Shown here: one piece after another, positions 33,215 to 41,806 of the stretch
How the letters are laid out: the number at the start of each line of letters is the position of its first letter
How positions within the stretch are numbered: the first letter of the stretch is position 1
The notes under the pieces: model-generated
What the model was told of the DNA's origin: nothing
Seen by the model: only the letters and a program-made list of their open reading frames with translations
Databases searched by the model: none
Position numbers and translations under genes: made by a program
Source of the DNA: Faeciplasma sp048393055
Lineage (GTDB): Bacteria > Bacillota > Clostridia > Oscillospirales > Ruminococcaceae
DNA: 64,000 bases
Direction of reading: 5' to 3'
Assembly: GCA_048393055.1 (NCBI GenBank)
Contig: DBFJJS010000014.1
Span: forward strand, 3,623 to 67,622

Positions 33215-33354
33215 GCCCTGCGACCGCCTCCTATTTTGTGTAACTATATAGTGTCGCTAAATATTATACGCCTGCTTTTTATATTTGTCAAGGGCATATC
33301 CGCGCCCAAAACGCATGCGCGCAAGTCCGGCGCAAAAAAATTTTTAAAAAGCGC

Positions 33355-33385
33355 TTGCTCGTTACGCTGCGTAATGATGTATACT
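33355..33385 (+). promoter_or_regulatory. MerR-type promoter with 19-bp spacer
   Basis: TTGCTC (33355-33360) and TATACT (33380-33385) are separated by 19 bases, the overlong spacing that MerR proteins correct by twisting DNA. A perfect palindrome TTACGCTGCGTAA (33362-33374) fills the spacer. It drives the MerR gene and the ABC exporter behind it, so the operon is autoregulated. Confidence 0.85.
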
Positions 33386-33407
33386 CTATTTACGAGGTGA
33401 GCAAACA

Positions 33408-34226
33408 ATGGAAAACCACAAGGCGATACCGCAAGGGTACATGACAGTCGGCGAGGTCGCTAAAAAAATGGATGTCACAGTCAGGACATTGCAACACTAC
33501 GACAGAGAGGGGCTTCTTTCACCGTCGGCTAAAAGCGAGGGAGGCCGCAGGCTGTATACGGACAAAGACATCATAAAGCTGCATCAGATACTTTCCCTTA
33601 AGCATTTGGGCTTTTCGCTTGACGATATTAAAAACCGTCTCATTCCCATCGATACTCCGGCTGAAATCGCCAAGGCTCTGTCGGAGCAGGCACAGGCGGT
33701 AAGGCGCAAGATTCAAAGCCTGTCCGAATCCCTGAGGGAGCTGGAGGCGCTGAGGGAGGAGGTACTGAAAATGCAGTCGGTGGACTTCAAAAAATACGCC
33801 GATATCATCGTAAACCTTCAGATGGGCAACGATTTTTACTGGCTTATCAAGCACTTTGACGATAACATGCTCAACCATATCAGAAGCCGCTTCGATAAGG
33901 ACAGCGGAAAAGCGTTTATAACCGAATTTATGCAGCTTCAGGACCGCGCGATACAGCTTCAAAGCGGTCATGTTCCGCCCGACGGCGACGAGGGGCAGAG
34001 ATTTGCGAAAAGATACTGGAATATGATCGAGGAATTTACCGGAGGCGATATGAGCATGCTTCCAAAGCTCATGGAGCTCGGAAAATTTGACGGCGCAGAT
34101 TCGGATTGGCAGAAAAAGCAGGAGATTGCCGGCGCTTACGTCGGCCAGGCGCTGGACGCTTATTTTTCGAGGCTCGGCAAAGATCCGTTTGGCGGGTCAG
34201 ACACACCAGGGGAGGGAACAAAATGA
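33408..34226 (+). CDS. MerR-family activator with C-terminal ligand domain
   Basis: A 272-residue MerR regulator. The N-terminal HTH has YMTVGEVAKKMDVTVRTLQHYDREGLLSPS, a GGRRLYTDKDI wing and LKHLGFSLDDI. A coiled coil (residues about 85-125) leads to a TipAS-like helical C-terminal domain (HIRSRFDKDSGKAFITEFMQL is part of it). Such domains bind drugs or peptides. It is the first gene of an operon with an ABC-2 transporter, overlapping the ATPase start as ATGA. The promoter at 33355-33385 has MerR spacing. Confidence 0.9.
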   Translation: MENHKAIPQGYMTVGEVAKKMDVTVRTLQHYDREGLLSPSAKSEGGRRLYTDKDIIKLHQILSLKHLGFSLDDIKNRLIPIDTPAEIAKALSEQAQAVRRKIQSLSESLRELEALREEVLKMQSVDFKKYADIIVNLQMGNDFYWLIKHFDDNMLNHIRSRFDKDSGKAFITEFMQLQDRAIQLQSGHVPPDGDEGQRFAKRYWNMIEEFTGGDMSMLPKLMELGKFDGADSDWQKKQEIAGAYVGQALDAYFSRLGKDPFGGSDTPGEGTK

Positions 34227-35038
34227 CAAACGCAATACAGGTCAGCGGGTTAAAAAAAAGCTACGGAGCGCGCGAGGTGCTCAAGGGGCTTGATTTCTGC
34301 GTGCACAAGGGTGAGATTTTCTCACTGCTCGGCATAAACGGCGCGGGAAAAACGACTACGCTTGAATGCATAGAGGGTCTTAGGAATTACGACGGCGGAA
34401 GCATAGAGGTAAACGGCAAAACCGCAACCTCGCTTCAGTCGGCCTCGCTGCCCGAGCATATAAAGGCGATGGAGGCGGTGACACTGTTTTCAAAATGGAA
34501 CAAAACCGCGCCGGACAGTAAAATGCTTGACGCGCTTCGTATCGGCGAGCTGGCGGGAAAGCAGTATTATCAGATGTCAACTGGGCAGAAGCAGCGGCTT
34601 CACCTTGCGGCCGCGCTTACCAGAAATCCCGATATCCTGTTTTTAGACGAGCCGTCGGCAGGGCTGGACGTCGATGGCAGAGTTTCGCTGCATGAGCTGA
34701 TAAGAGAACTTAAGGCAAATGGAAAAACGATAGTTTTGGCAAGCCACGATATGGCGGAGGTGGAAAGCCTGTGCGACCGCATAGCTATTTTATCCGGCGG
34801 GAAAATTGCGTTTATCGGAACGGTAGACGAGCTGAATGAAAAGGTTGGCAGGCACTACCTTATAACCATACAAACACAAACCGGCGCGCGGCAGTACGAA
34901 TCAGACGATATAAGCCGAACGCTTCTTGCGCTTCTTACGAGTTACAGGGAAAAAGGCGAAAAGGTTTTAGATATTAAGATAGACCGCGGCTCGCTTGAGC
35001 AGCACTTTATGAAAATTGCAAAAGGAGGAAGCATATGA
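34223..35038 (+). CDS. ABC-2 type exporter ATPase
   Basis: A 271-residue ATP-binding subunit. Walker A is GINGAGKTTTLECIEG, the signature is MSTGQKQRL (a variant of LSGGQ), and Walker B is ILFLDEPSAGLD; an H-loop is in VLASHDM. About 60 residues after the ATPase core may contact the permease. It overlaps both the MerR gene upstream and the permease gene downstream by four bases. With MerR control, export of a toxic compound or antibiotic is likely; the substrate is not known. Confidence 0.92.
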   Translation: MTNAIQVSGLKKSYGAREVLKGLDFCVHKGEIFSLLGINGAGKTTTLECIEGLRNYDGGSIEVNGKTATSLQSASLPEHIKAMEAVTLFSKWNKTAPDSKMLDALRIGELAGKQYYQMSTGQKQRLHLAAALTRNPDILFLDEPSAGLDVDGRVSLHELIRELKANGKTIVLASHDMAEVESLCDRIAILSGGKIAFIGTVDELNEKVGRHYLITIQTQTGARQYESDDISRTLLALLTSYREKGEKVLDIKIDRGSLEQHFMKIAKGGSI

Positions 35039-35748
35039 GCGCATTTTTATACGGGCTGGCGCTGCAATTGAGAATGGATATACGCAGCAAAACCATGCTT
35101 GTAGCCTGCTACGCTGTCCCGCTTTTGTTTTTTGCGGTTATGGGCGGAATATTTACATCCGTAATGCCTGGGTCAAAAAATACGCTGATACAGTCGATGA
35201 GCGTGTTCGGGATTTCCATGGGAGCGCTTATAGGGCTTCCTCCATCGCTTGTAGAGATATATGGCAGCGACATAAAAAAGGTTTACCGCTCAAACGGCGT
35301 GCCGCTTTATTCGGGGCTGGTCCTTACAAACATCTCGGCATTTATTCACCTGATGATTATGAGCGCGATACTGTATGCGGTCGCACCGCTTGCGTTCGAC
35401 GCCGCCATACCTAAAAATCCCGCGCTGTACTTTGTCAGCCTTGCTGTATTTACGGCGGCGTCGCTGAGTGCTGCAAGCATAGTGGGACTCGCCGTAAAGG
35501 ACCAGGCAAAAACGTCTATGATCTCCATAATAGCCTTTTTGCCGTCCATACTGCTATCGGGAATTATGTTCCCGACAGATATGCTTCCCAGGGCGTTTAA
35601 GATAATAGGAAAAGCCTTTCCTGCTTCGTGGGGCTTTTTATTGATGACAGACAGGTCGGTGTGCCCTGCGCATCTTCTTGCTCTGCTCCTGATTTTTGGG
35701 GCAGCTTCGGCGGTGTGCGGACTTCTTCTTAAAAAAGCCGAAAAATAA
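35035..35748 (+). CDS. ABC-2 type permease
   Basis: A 237-residue membrane subunit with about six predicted helices: residues 23-42, 50-70, 95-120, 125-150, 160-182 and 205-230. A conserved ABC-2 region has SILLSGIMFPTDMLPRAFKIIGKAFPASW split around the loop before the last helix. It forms the exporter with the preceding ATPase, whose stop overlaps its ATG. Confidence 0.9.
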   Translation: MSAFLYGLALQLRMDIRSKTMLVACYAVPLLFFAVMGGIFTSVMPGSKNTLIQSMSVFGISMGALIGLPPSLVEIYGSDIKKVYRSNGVPLYSGLVLTNISAFIHLMIMSAILYAVAPLAFDAAIPKNPALYFVSLAVFTAASLSAASIVGLAVKDQAKTSMISIIAFLPSILLSGIMFPTDMLPRAFKIIGKAFPASWGFLLMTDRSVCPAHLLALLLIFGAASAVCGLLLKKAEK

Positions 35749-35851
35749 GGTCTTGCTTTAAGTATGCTGCGCATATAGGCAAAACTCTACGCATCGTGGG
35801 TGTTCATAATCCCATAACGAAGATATAATATCGGCAAAGGGAGGCGGTTAA

Positions 35852-36457
35852 ATGGATCAAATCAAAATTGGAATGTTTATATCGCAGCAGAGGAAGACCG
35901 CCGGTCTTACGCAAAGGCAGCTTGCAGACTCGCTGCATATAAGCGACAAGACTGTTTCAAAATGGGAATGCGGAAAGAGTCTTCCGGAGGTTTCTCTTAT
36001 GCTTCCTCTTTGCGAGGCGCTTGGCATTACCGTAAACGATCTTCTCTCCGGAGAAAAGGTTCTTGAGACCGATTATCGAAAAAAAGCGGAGGAAAACATG
36101 ATGGATTTGGTTAAGGAAAACAGTGAAAATAAAAAAGGCATGGCGCTGTCGGTAATATGCGTCGTAATTACAATAATCGCAGTATGTTCGCTTGTTATTA
36201 TAGCGTCGTTTATAGAGCTTCCCGCGGCTGTGCGCATAGCTCTGATCGTGCTCGCGGCAGCAGCGGCAGCCGTTGGTATAGGAGCGGCGGCAGTGCTTGA
36301 CGTAAAGGCGGGCTATTACCAATGCACTCATTGCGGCGCGTTTTTTGTCCCGACTTTAGACGAATATGTAAAAGGGTATCATACATTTACAAAACGCAAA
36401 TTAACCTGTCCAGAGTGTCATAGAACAGGAATGTTTAGGCATCGAATAACAAGATAA
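35852..36457 (+). CDS. Membrane-bound Xre regulator with C-terminal zinc ribbon
   Basis: A 201-residue protein. The N-terminal HTH is IGMFISQQRKTAGLTQRQLADSLHISDKTVSKWE. Two adjacent membrane helices occupy residues about 95-118 and 126-148. The C-terminal end has YYQCTHCGAFFVPTLDE and LTCPECHRTG, giving CxxC...CxxC zinc ligands on the side of the membrane set by the helical pair. HTH plus hydrophobic tail is common in Firmicutes; the added zinc ribbon is less so. GGAGGCGGTTAA precedes ATG 35852. A terminator follows at 36474. Confidence 0.85.
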   Translation: MDQIKIGMFISQQRKTAGLTQRQLADSLHISDKTVSKWECGKSLPEVSLMLPLCEALGITVNDLLSGEKVLETDYRKKAEENMMDLVKENSENKKGMALSVICVVITIIAVCSLVIIASFIELPAAVRIALIVLAAAAAAVGIGAAAVLDVKAGYYQCTHCGAFFVPTLDEYVKGYHTFTKRKLTCPECHRTGMFRHRITR

Positions 36458-36473
36458 CAGGTAAGAAAAAACT

Positions 36474-36511
36474 AAAAAGCGCCATCCAATTGTAAACGGA
36501 TGGCGCTTTTT
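36474..36511 (+). terminator. Strong terminator after the Xre-zinc ribbon gene
   Basis: Perfect 14-bp arms AAAAAGCGCCATCC (36474-36487) and GGATGGCGCTTTTT (36498-36511) with a 10-base loop. The stem is flanked by A and T runs, so it can stop transcription in either direction between this gene and the convergent membrane-protein gene. Confidence 0.9.
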
Positions 36512-36582
36512 AGTTTATGGATACTGCAAGTCCACTCAAAATTTCAGCTGGATCATTTCAAGCTAAACTCATACCACGCATT

Positions 36583-37332
36583 TTATCTGCGCAGCTTCTG
36601 ACAATACTGCGTGCAGAGCTTATCCGTGCATTCAGAGCATTTGAGCGCGGTGTTTGTCATCTCGCAAAAGCGCTCCGGATGAATAATAATACACAGCTCC
36701 CATACCGCCCACACAATAAAGGCCATCGCAACAAGAGACAGCGAGAAAAAGCCTCCCATAAAAACCAGCGGCAGGAACATCATAATATGGTCCCAGTTAA
36801 ATATACGGCACGTGGTACAGCACTTATTTTTCATAATAAGCCTAAACGGACACCAGATAAGCACGCATATCAGGTCGCAAACATAAAACGTAACTGAAAT
36901 CATAAACAATCCGATCTTGCTGACGATCCCGCCAAAATAAAGCTCGCCTATAACTGCCATCAGGGCTCCCCAAAAGATGAAAACTTTGTAAGCAGCTTTA
37001 GTAGTAGACACCACATAATCGCGCAGGCGACTATAGTTAATTGCCTCAAGTATCGGATGGTATTTGTATGCAAACAGCTTCTGCGAGCCTATCGCAAGCT
37101 TGCTTTTTACCGGGACAAGCTGCAAAAACATATCTATCACCCAAATCAGCCAAAGCACATGCAGCAAGGAAAAACGAGTAAAGAACGCCATTCCGTCCAA
37201 AACAGAAAAGCTTTGAGGCGAAAAAACCCAAAGCAATATACAGCCCATCAAAATTATAATGCGCATACCTAAACGGAAAAAATACTGCCTGCGCGTTTCC
37301 GACAACGGCGGTTTTTTATATTCGCTTTTCAT
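36583..37332 (-). CDS. Conserved multi-spanning membrane protein with cysteine motifs
   Basis: A 249-residue membrane protein with about five helices (residues 22-42, 50-70, 115-135, 140-160, 180-215). Between helices is FRLIMKNKCCTTCRIFNWDH and at the C-terminus LKCSECTDKLCTQYC, each with CxxC-type pairs that could bind metal or form redox disulfides. I do not recognise a named family. It is convergent with the Xre gene and separated from it by a bidirectional terminator. Confidence 0.75.
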   Translation of the reverse strand: MKSEYKKPPLSETRRQYFFRLGMRIIILMGCILLWVFSPQSFSVLDGMAFFTRFSLLHVLWLIWVIDMFLQLVPVKSKLAIGSQKLFAYKYHPILEAINYSRLRDYVVSTTKAAYKVFIFWGALMAVIGELYFGGIVSKIGLFMISVTFYVCDLICVLIWCPFRLIMKNKCCTTCRIFNWDHIMMFLPLVFMGGFFSLSLVAMAFIVWAVWELCIIIHPERFCEMTNTALKCSECTDKLCTQYCQKLRR

Positions 37333-37477
37333 GCTGCGCTCCTACTTATTGAAAAATTTTTAGTCCACTCCTGCAAACGGGTTTCTGCTCACAACTAAAG
37401 ACATGCAATGAAATGTAAGTATTTATTACAGTATGCCCAACATGTGTTTGATAAGCATAATTAATTATAAATATTTT

Positions 37478-37612
37478 TTAAATATCAATTAAAAAACAAT
37501 AACCGCAGCATGATAACGCCAGAATTAAAAGCAAAAAGACACCGCCAAGCGCAAAACCGCCGAAGATGCCTAATCTAAAGAAATACAATCCTAAAACGAT
37601 CAAGCGCGCCAT
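37478..37612 (-). CDS. Possible small membrane protein in an AT-rich gap
   Basis: A 44-residue reading frame that is almost wholly hydrophobic (LIVLGLYFFRLGIFGGFALGG, in parts, then LILALSCCGYCF). The ribosome site is weak (TAGGCG), and AT-rich DNA easily produces such frames. The gap 37333-37664 otherwise shows no gene, only AT-rich sequence that probably holds promoters. Kept as a low-confidence candidate because it follows the MerR gene on the same strand. Confidence 0.25.
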   Translation of the reverse strand: MARLIVLGLYFFRLGIFGGFALGGVFLLLILALSCCGYCFLIDI

Positions 37613-37664
37613 TATCAGCACGCCTATAAAGAAGTAGTTATATTTTAAAGACAGCAATGTAATT

Positions 37665-38447
37665 TTACACATCAACGTAAACCTGAACCTCGTAATTCCA
37701 TTGCAAAATACCAGATACGACAATGAGCTGTACCGTAAACGATGGTTCTGCGCCGTATTTTGTTTGAGCTATGTGTATTAACTCGCTTAATACCTGTTCC
37801 CGGTTTTCTTCCGTACAATCAGCGCACAGGTATTTCCCCTTTGGCAATACCTTTAACCCGTCTATATCCGTATAACGAGTGCATACTGCAAAGAGCCTCG
37901 TCATCCCGCTTTCCGTGTATATGCCCGCTAAATCCTCGAAAGAAAACTGCTCTTTTAAGGCGGGGGTAACTTTATCGTAGAAATGACCAAGATAATTCCA
38001 AAGATTATCAAGCGTGGGCGTTTCCAATGTATCAGAAAGTAAAATAACGCGCTTAGGAAGGTCTCTGACAAAAGCGCCGTTAGGACTTTTTTGCATCAGC
38101 AATTTTCTTTCATAGTCTGCCTTTGCTAACCGGATTTTTTCTTTGCTGCGTTGCAGTGCGTTAATTTTTTCGTCGGCTTTTTTCTCCGCCCGCGATAAAA
38201 AATCCACAATTTTTTCGAGATCGTCATATTCTAAAATCTTTTTTATCTCCTTAAGCGGCAAGTCCATAAGCTGCAAAGCCCGCACCGTATTCAACCTGAC
38301 AATGTCCTGTTCGGTATAATAACGGTAACCGGTCCATTCGTCCTTTTTGCTTGGCCTGACTAATCCGATTCTGTCATAATGCCGCAGCGTTTCGCTTGTC
38401 GCATGGGCAGCCTTCGCAGCTTCACCAACCGAAAAGTATTTCTTCAT
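37665..38447 (-). CDS. MerR-family regulator, divergent from ABC exporter
   Basis: A 260-residue MerR protein. The HTH is YFSVGEAAKAAHATSETLRHYDRIGLVRP with a GYRYYTEQDI wing and LMDLPLKEI. A coiled coil spans about 75-125, and a C-terminal GyrI-like effector domain has GIYTESGMTRLFAVCTRY and LPKGKYLCADCTEE, consistent with multidrug or small-molecule sensing. ATG 38447 is set by homology to MerR starts with GGGAG upstream. It is transcribed away from the ABC exporter at 38563, with the shared MerR promoter between. Confidence 0.88.
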   Translation of the reverse strand: MKKYFSVGEAAKAAHATSETLRHYDRIGLVRPSKKDEWTGYRYYTEQDIVRLNTVRALQLMDLPLKEIKKILEYDDLEKIVDFLSRAEKKADEKINALQRSKEKIRLAKADYERKLLMQKSPNGAFVRDLPKRVILLSDTLETPTLDNLWNYLGHFYDKVTPALKEQFSFEDLAGIYTESGMTRLFAVCTRYTDIDGLKVLPKGKYLCADCTEENREQVLSELIHIAQTKYGAEPSFTVQLIVVSGILQWNYEVQVYVDV

Positions 38448-38466
38448 TTTATTTTCTCCCACCCTA

Positions 38467-38497
38467 TTGACATTTGTGTTACACAAAGGTTTATAAT
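38467..38497 (+). promoter_or_regulatory. MerR-type promoter of the second ABC exporter
   Basis: TTGACA (38467-38472) and TATAAT (38492-38497), both consensus, are separated by 19 bases. The spacer carries a perfect palindrome TTTGTGTTACACAAA (38473-38487). Consensus boxes with the MerR-specific spacing and central operator mark it as the target of the divergent MerR gene. Confidence 0.9.
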
Positions 38498-38562
38498 TTA
38501 TATTAGCATAGGATATTGGGAAAAGCAATAGGCAATGAAACACTGTTTAGGAGGACTGCCGC

Positions 38563-39414
38563 ATGATACAACTCAAGCAAGTAACAAAGCAGTACGGGCA
38601 AGCGACCGTGCTGAAAAACATTACGCTGTCGATTGACGAACCTGGCATTTACTGCCTGCTTGGCAGAAACGGCGCAGGCAAGACGACTCTTCTTAAATCG
38701 ATTGCCGGGTATCAAAACATTACAAGCGGCACTATTAAAGTTGACGGTCAAACAATAACAACATCAGCTTTGGATACAGGGGTCAGCTATATTGAAAACT
38801 TTGCAAAGCATTTTAATCTTCCGGTGAGAAAGCTGCTGCAAATTGCTTCCGAAGTAAACCCCAACTACGATTATGAGCTTGCTTTGGAAATGATGGAGCG
38901 CTTTGAGCTGGATGGGAAAAAGAAGTTTAATCATCTTTCTCTCGGCATGAAAACAATGATTTCCACTATCATCTGCCTGGCAAGCAATAAGGACGTCATC
39001 CTTTTGGATGAACCCGTCCTTGGTTTCGACGCAATTATGCGCGTGGAATTTTACGATATGCTGACGGAGAGCTTTCAAAAACACCCTCGAATCATTATCG
39101 TATCTACCCACATCATTGAAGAAATTGCAAAGACCGTTCAAAAGCTAATCATTATTGATAAGGGCAGAATTTGTTTTTTTGATACACTGCAATCGGTTGA
39201 AGCAAAAGCGTTTAGCATCAGCGGACTTCAAAAAGACGTAGAAGCAGCAACCAGAAATTTAAACGTCATCGGTCAGGATGCTGTCGGAGGTCTTGTAACA
39301 AGTTATATTTTTGACAACCCGCCCGAGCAGACTGTTTCACTGGAGATTAATCCGCTGTCTTTGCAGGATTTCTTCATTCAAACGGTAGGACATAAGGGAG
39401 GTGCAAAAAAATGA
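38563..39414 (+). CDS. ABC exporter ATPase, YtrB-like
   Basis: A 283-residue ATP-binding subunit. Walker A is GRNGAGKTTLLKSIAGY, the signature is LSLGMKT (degenerate LSGGQ), and Walker B is VILLDEPVLGFD; VSTHIIEEI holds the H-loop. The roughly 70-residue C-terminal extension is typical of the YtrB/EcsA-like type in Firmicutes. GGAGGACTGCCGC precedes ATG 38563. It overlaps the permease start by four bases and is controlled by the MerR promoter at 38467-38497. The substrate is unknown. Confidence 0.9.
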   Translation: MIQLKQVTKQYGQATVLKNITLSIDEPGIYCLLGRNGAGKTTLLKSIAGYQNITSGTIKVDGQTITTSALDTGVSYIENFAKHFNLPVRKLLQIASEVNPNYDYELALEMMERFELDGKKKFNHLSLGMKTMISTIICLASNKDVILLDEPVLGFDAIMRVEFYDMLTESFQKHPRIIIVSTHIIEEIAKTVQKLIIIDKGRICFFDTLQSVEAKAFSISGLQKDVEAATRNLNVIGQDAVGGLVTSYIFDNPPEQTVSLEINPLSLQDFFIQTVGHKGGAKK

Positions 39415-40058
39415 CGGCTGTTTTTGCAATCGTAAAACGTCTGCTTGCGAGCAATAAAATTAGCTTCATCATTACTGCTCTTGTAATGCTTTGCGCAACA
39501 TCTTCCGGAGACGTTGTTTTAAGCAACGGAAATTATATCTGGCTGCTCGCCGCTTTAACCCCGTTCTTTTTTGTATTTTATGATTTCACAAAGCTGATAC
39601 ATTTGGGAGCAAGCAAAAAGGATTACTTTTTAGGCTGCCTGATCAGCTATGTACTCCTGGCATTTTTAATTTCCCTTGCCAACACAGTGATACATCTGCT
39701 GATCGACCCTGCATACCCGGCGAAAACAGTTATAAATATGATGGATGTATGCAAATGGACTAAAAATGGGATTATCGCCGCCGGATTACAGCAAATGTTC
39801 TTTTTACTGCTCGTTATGATTTTTCTTCATGTGCTGTTATCCATGCAGGCGCATTGGTATGGATGGCTTACAGACGCGTTACTGGTTGCAATTATTTGTA
39901 TTTTTACTCCTATTGCGCCGTTGCGGACTGTCCTGGCAGGATTTTTCGGCATTATTATGCTTAACGGCAATGCGCTCATGCACATTTTTACTTGTATACT
40001 GCTTGGCGCGGCATTATCTTTTACAGGGCTTGCGGTCTTGAAAAGAAAAGCTTTGTAG
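39411..40058 (+). CDS. ABC exporter permease
   Basis: A 215-residue integral membrane protein with about six helices (residues 16-33, 41-60, 75-98, 125-145, 155-175, 185-208). It has no conserved motif that I recognise, which is usual for the partner subunits of YtrB-like ATPases. The ATG overlaps the ATPase stop, so the two form one exporter. The GNAT remnant begins 14 bases after its stop and may be on the same transcript. Confidence 0.82.
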   Translation: MTAVFAIVKRLLASNKISFIITALVMLCATSSGDVVLSNGNYIWLLAALTPFFFVFYDFTKLIHLGASKKDYFLGCLISYVLLAFLISLANTVIHLLIDPAYPAKTVINMMDVCKWTKNGIIAAGLQQMFFLLLVMIFLHVLLSMQAHWYGWLTDALLVAIICIFTPIAPLRTVLAGFFGIIMLNGNALMHIFTCILLGAALSFTGLAVLKRKAL

Positions 40059-40072
40059 GTATAGTGACAGCC

Positions 40073-40521
40073 ATGATCAGGATAAAAGCAGTCGACGAGC
40101 AAAATATATTAGACGCATGCAAATTGGCAACAAAACAGGACGGTATCTGTCCGGCGGCGCAAGGACATTCCTGCTGTAACGCCATTTCCATAGCACAAGC
40201 AAAATACCATCCTGAAATGCACTCCAATTTAATCTATAACGGCAATGTTCCAACAGGCTTTTTTATGTATTGCCGCGCGGAGGATCAAGCCGACACGGCA
40301 ACCATCCGCCGCTTTATGACAGACGACAGGTTTGGGCATAAAGGGCTTGAGGAAAAAGCCCTTGAGCATATCCTGAGAGGTCTGAAAATTCAAGGCGTAA
40401 AAAAATAATCATAGTGATAAATTATGCAAATGAAACGGCAAAAAGGTTATGTCTTTCCTTTGGGTTTCAGTTTACAGGAAAAATTAACAATGACGAATGC
40501 TACTATGAATTAAAATTATAA
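40073..40521 (+). pseudogene. GNAT acetyltransferase interrupted at an A7 tract
   Basis: Frame zero gives 111 residues (MIRIKAVDEQNILDACKLA ... LEHILRGLKIQGVKK), ending TAA at 40406. Reading one base back at the seven-A run 40399-40405 continues for about 38 residues with a proper GNAT ending (NYANETAKRLCLSFGFQFTG) to TAA 40519. The C-terminal strands and the A-x-x-L-Y-x-x-x-G-F-like motif are in the second frame, so the fold needs both. Either this is a frameshifted pseudogene, or a programmed minus-one shift at A-AAA-AAA, a canonical slippery heptamer in the right register. Confidence 0.75.
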
Positions 40522-40552
40522 TTTTAACCTATAAAATTACGGAGGAATTAAA

Positions 40553-41215
40553 ATGAAAAAATTTATTTTACTTGTATTGTGCATTGCACTTGGCGGTTTT
40601 GCTTTGGCGGGATGCTCGAACAGCTCAGAACCGTTTGAAGAAAAAAGCTATACGCCGGATACGCAGATTAGCGGAATTAATCTTGACGTACGGGATAGAG
40701 AAATTGAAGTGTCGTTGTCAGATGACGGAAAAATCCATATCGGGTATTTCGAAAACAGCAAAGAGTATTATGATATTTCCGTTTCCGACGAAAACATATT
40801 GACTATGACGAGCGCAAGCGATAAAGAATGGACGGATTATATCGGAGCAAAGCCCTCTGCCGAAGACAGAAAAATATTTCTTCAGATACCCGACGCGCTT
40901 TTAGACAGCCTTACGCTGTCTACAACAAACGAGGATATAACTGTCTTTGCGTTGTCTGTAACAGGAAGCATCAGTATTTCTTCTAACGGCGGAAATATCA
41001 CATTTGAAGGCTTAGATGCAGTTAGCGGCCTGACTCTGAACGTTAAAAACGGAGATATTTCCGGTACAATTGCAGGAAGCTACGACGATTTTTCTATTAA
41101 ATCGGAAATAAAAAAAGGCGAAAGCAATTTACCCGACAATAAAGAAGGCGGAGAAAAAGCTCTAAATGTATCCTGCAATAACGGCGATATCAATATTGAG
41201 TTTGTAAACGGATAA
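40553..41215 (+). CDS. Lipoprotein with DUF4097-like beta repeats
   Basis: A 220-residue exported lipoprotein. The signal peptide ends in the lipobox LAGCS (Cys about residue 21). The rest is beta-helix-like with repeated short strands (SGINLDVRDREIEVSL; DSLTLSTTNEDITVF; SISISSNGGNITFEGL; LTLNVKNGDISGTI; LNVSCNNGDINIEF), the DUF4097 pattern. A good AGGAG site lies ten bases before ATG 40553. Similar proteins often accompany two-component or MerR-controlled membrane-stress genes. The function is unknown. Confidence 0.85.
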   Translation: MKKFILLVLCIALGGFALAGCSNSSEPFEEKSYTPDTQISGINLDVRDREIEVSLSDDGKIHIGYFENSKEYYDISVSDENILTMTSASDKEWTDYIGAKPSAEDRKIFLQIPDALLDSLTLSTTNEDITVFALSVTGSISISSNGGNITFEGLDAVSGLTLNVKNGDISGTIAGSYDDFSIKSEIKKGESNLPDNKEGGEKALNVSCNNGDINIEFVNG

Positions 41216-41222
41216 TTCATAT

Positions 41223-41806
41223 TTAAAAAGCCGCTGCTTCCATTTCCACCGTGATACACCCTTCGTTTCGCCTGCGTTCAATCATATCTGGAGTTTCTCG
41301 GTATATGGTGTCGCTCGTCCAAGTCTTTTCTGTTCTGAATTGAACTCCCATTTATTTTAAGTATGAAACAACCTTCCGGGCGGTCTCTTGATGGCATTCT
41401 ATTTCACGGGAAGGTTCTAAGTAATGATAAGAAGTCCCTTCATCTCGAACCGCAGAGACCGGGACAATGATCTCACCAACCTTGCTGTCATTGGTTAAGG
41501 CTCCTGCTCCGCCGCAAACGATGAATGTTTCACACCCCATTGCATATAATTCTTCAACTGCTACTGCTGCGCCCGGTGCTCCACAAAACGCCATTGTAAT
41601 GCAAAGTCTGTCTGTATCAGTTACATGTTCGTAAATGGGTATATCAAACACCTCAGAGTTAAGGTGACCAATAATCGGAAGCTGATTTTCTTCTACAGAT
41701 CACTCCAATTCCTTCCTTAAATAAGTAATCACACATTTTTCCGAAAGACTTTTCGCAAAAAAATTCGTCGGATGAATGATGGGATTATTATTGGTATCAA
41801 ATTCGC
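41223..41806 (-). pseudogene. Nucleoside phosphorylase remnant with two nonsense codons
   Basis: One continuous minus-strand frame reads EFDTNNNPIIHPTNFF, later FDIPIYEHV, CGAPGAAVAVEELYAMGCETFIVCGGAGAL, VSAVRDEGTSYHYLEPS, then KTWTSDTIYRETPDMIERR and GCITVEMEAAA: the PNP/uridine phosphorylase family in order. Two in-frame stops interrupt it: TGA at 41700-41702 where Trp is expected, and TAA at 41352-41354 where Glu is expected. The end after EMEAAA is missing and the start is fused to a SLOG remnant. The gene is dead. Confidence 0.85.

Noticed and set aside
37478..37723. Longer 81-residue version of the small hydrophobic frame
   Set aside because: The N-terminal extension overlaps the end of the MerR gene and has no ribosome site. 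Only the shorter form is kept, at low confidence.
41223..41806. In-frame TGA in the phosphorylase remnant as a possible selenocysteine codon
   Set aside because: A second in-frame TAA, a missing C-terminus and fusion to another broken gene make simple decay the better explanation. No selenocysteine insertion element was seen.
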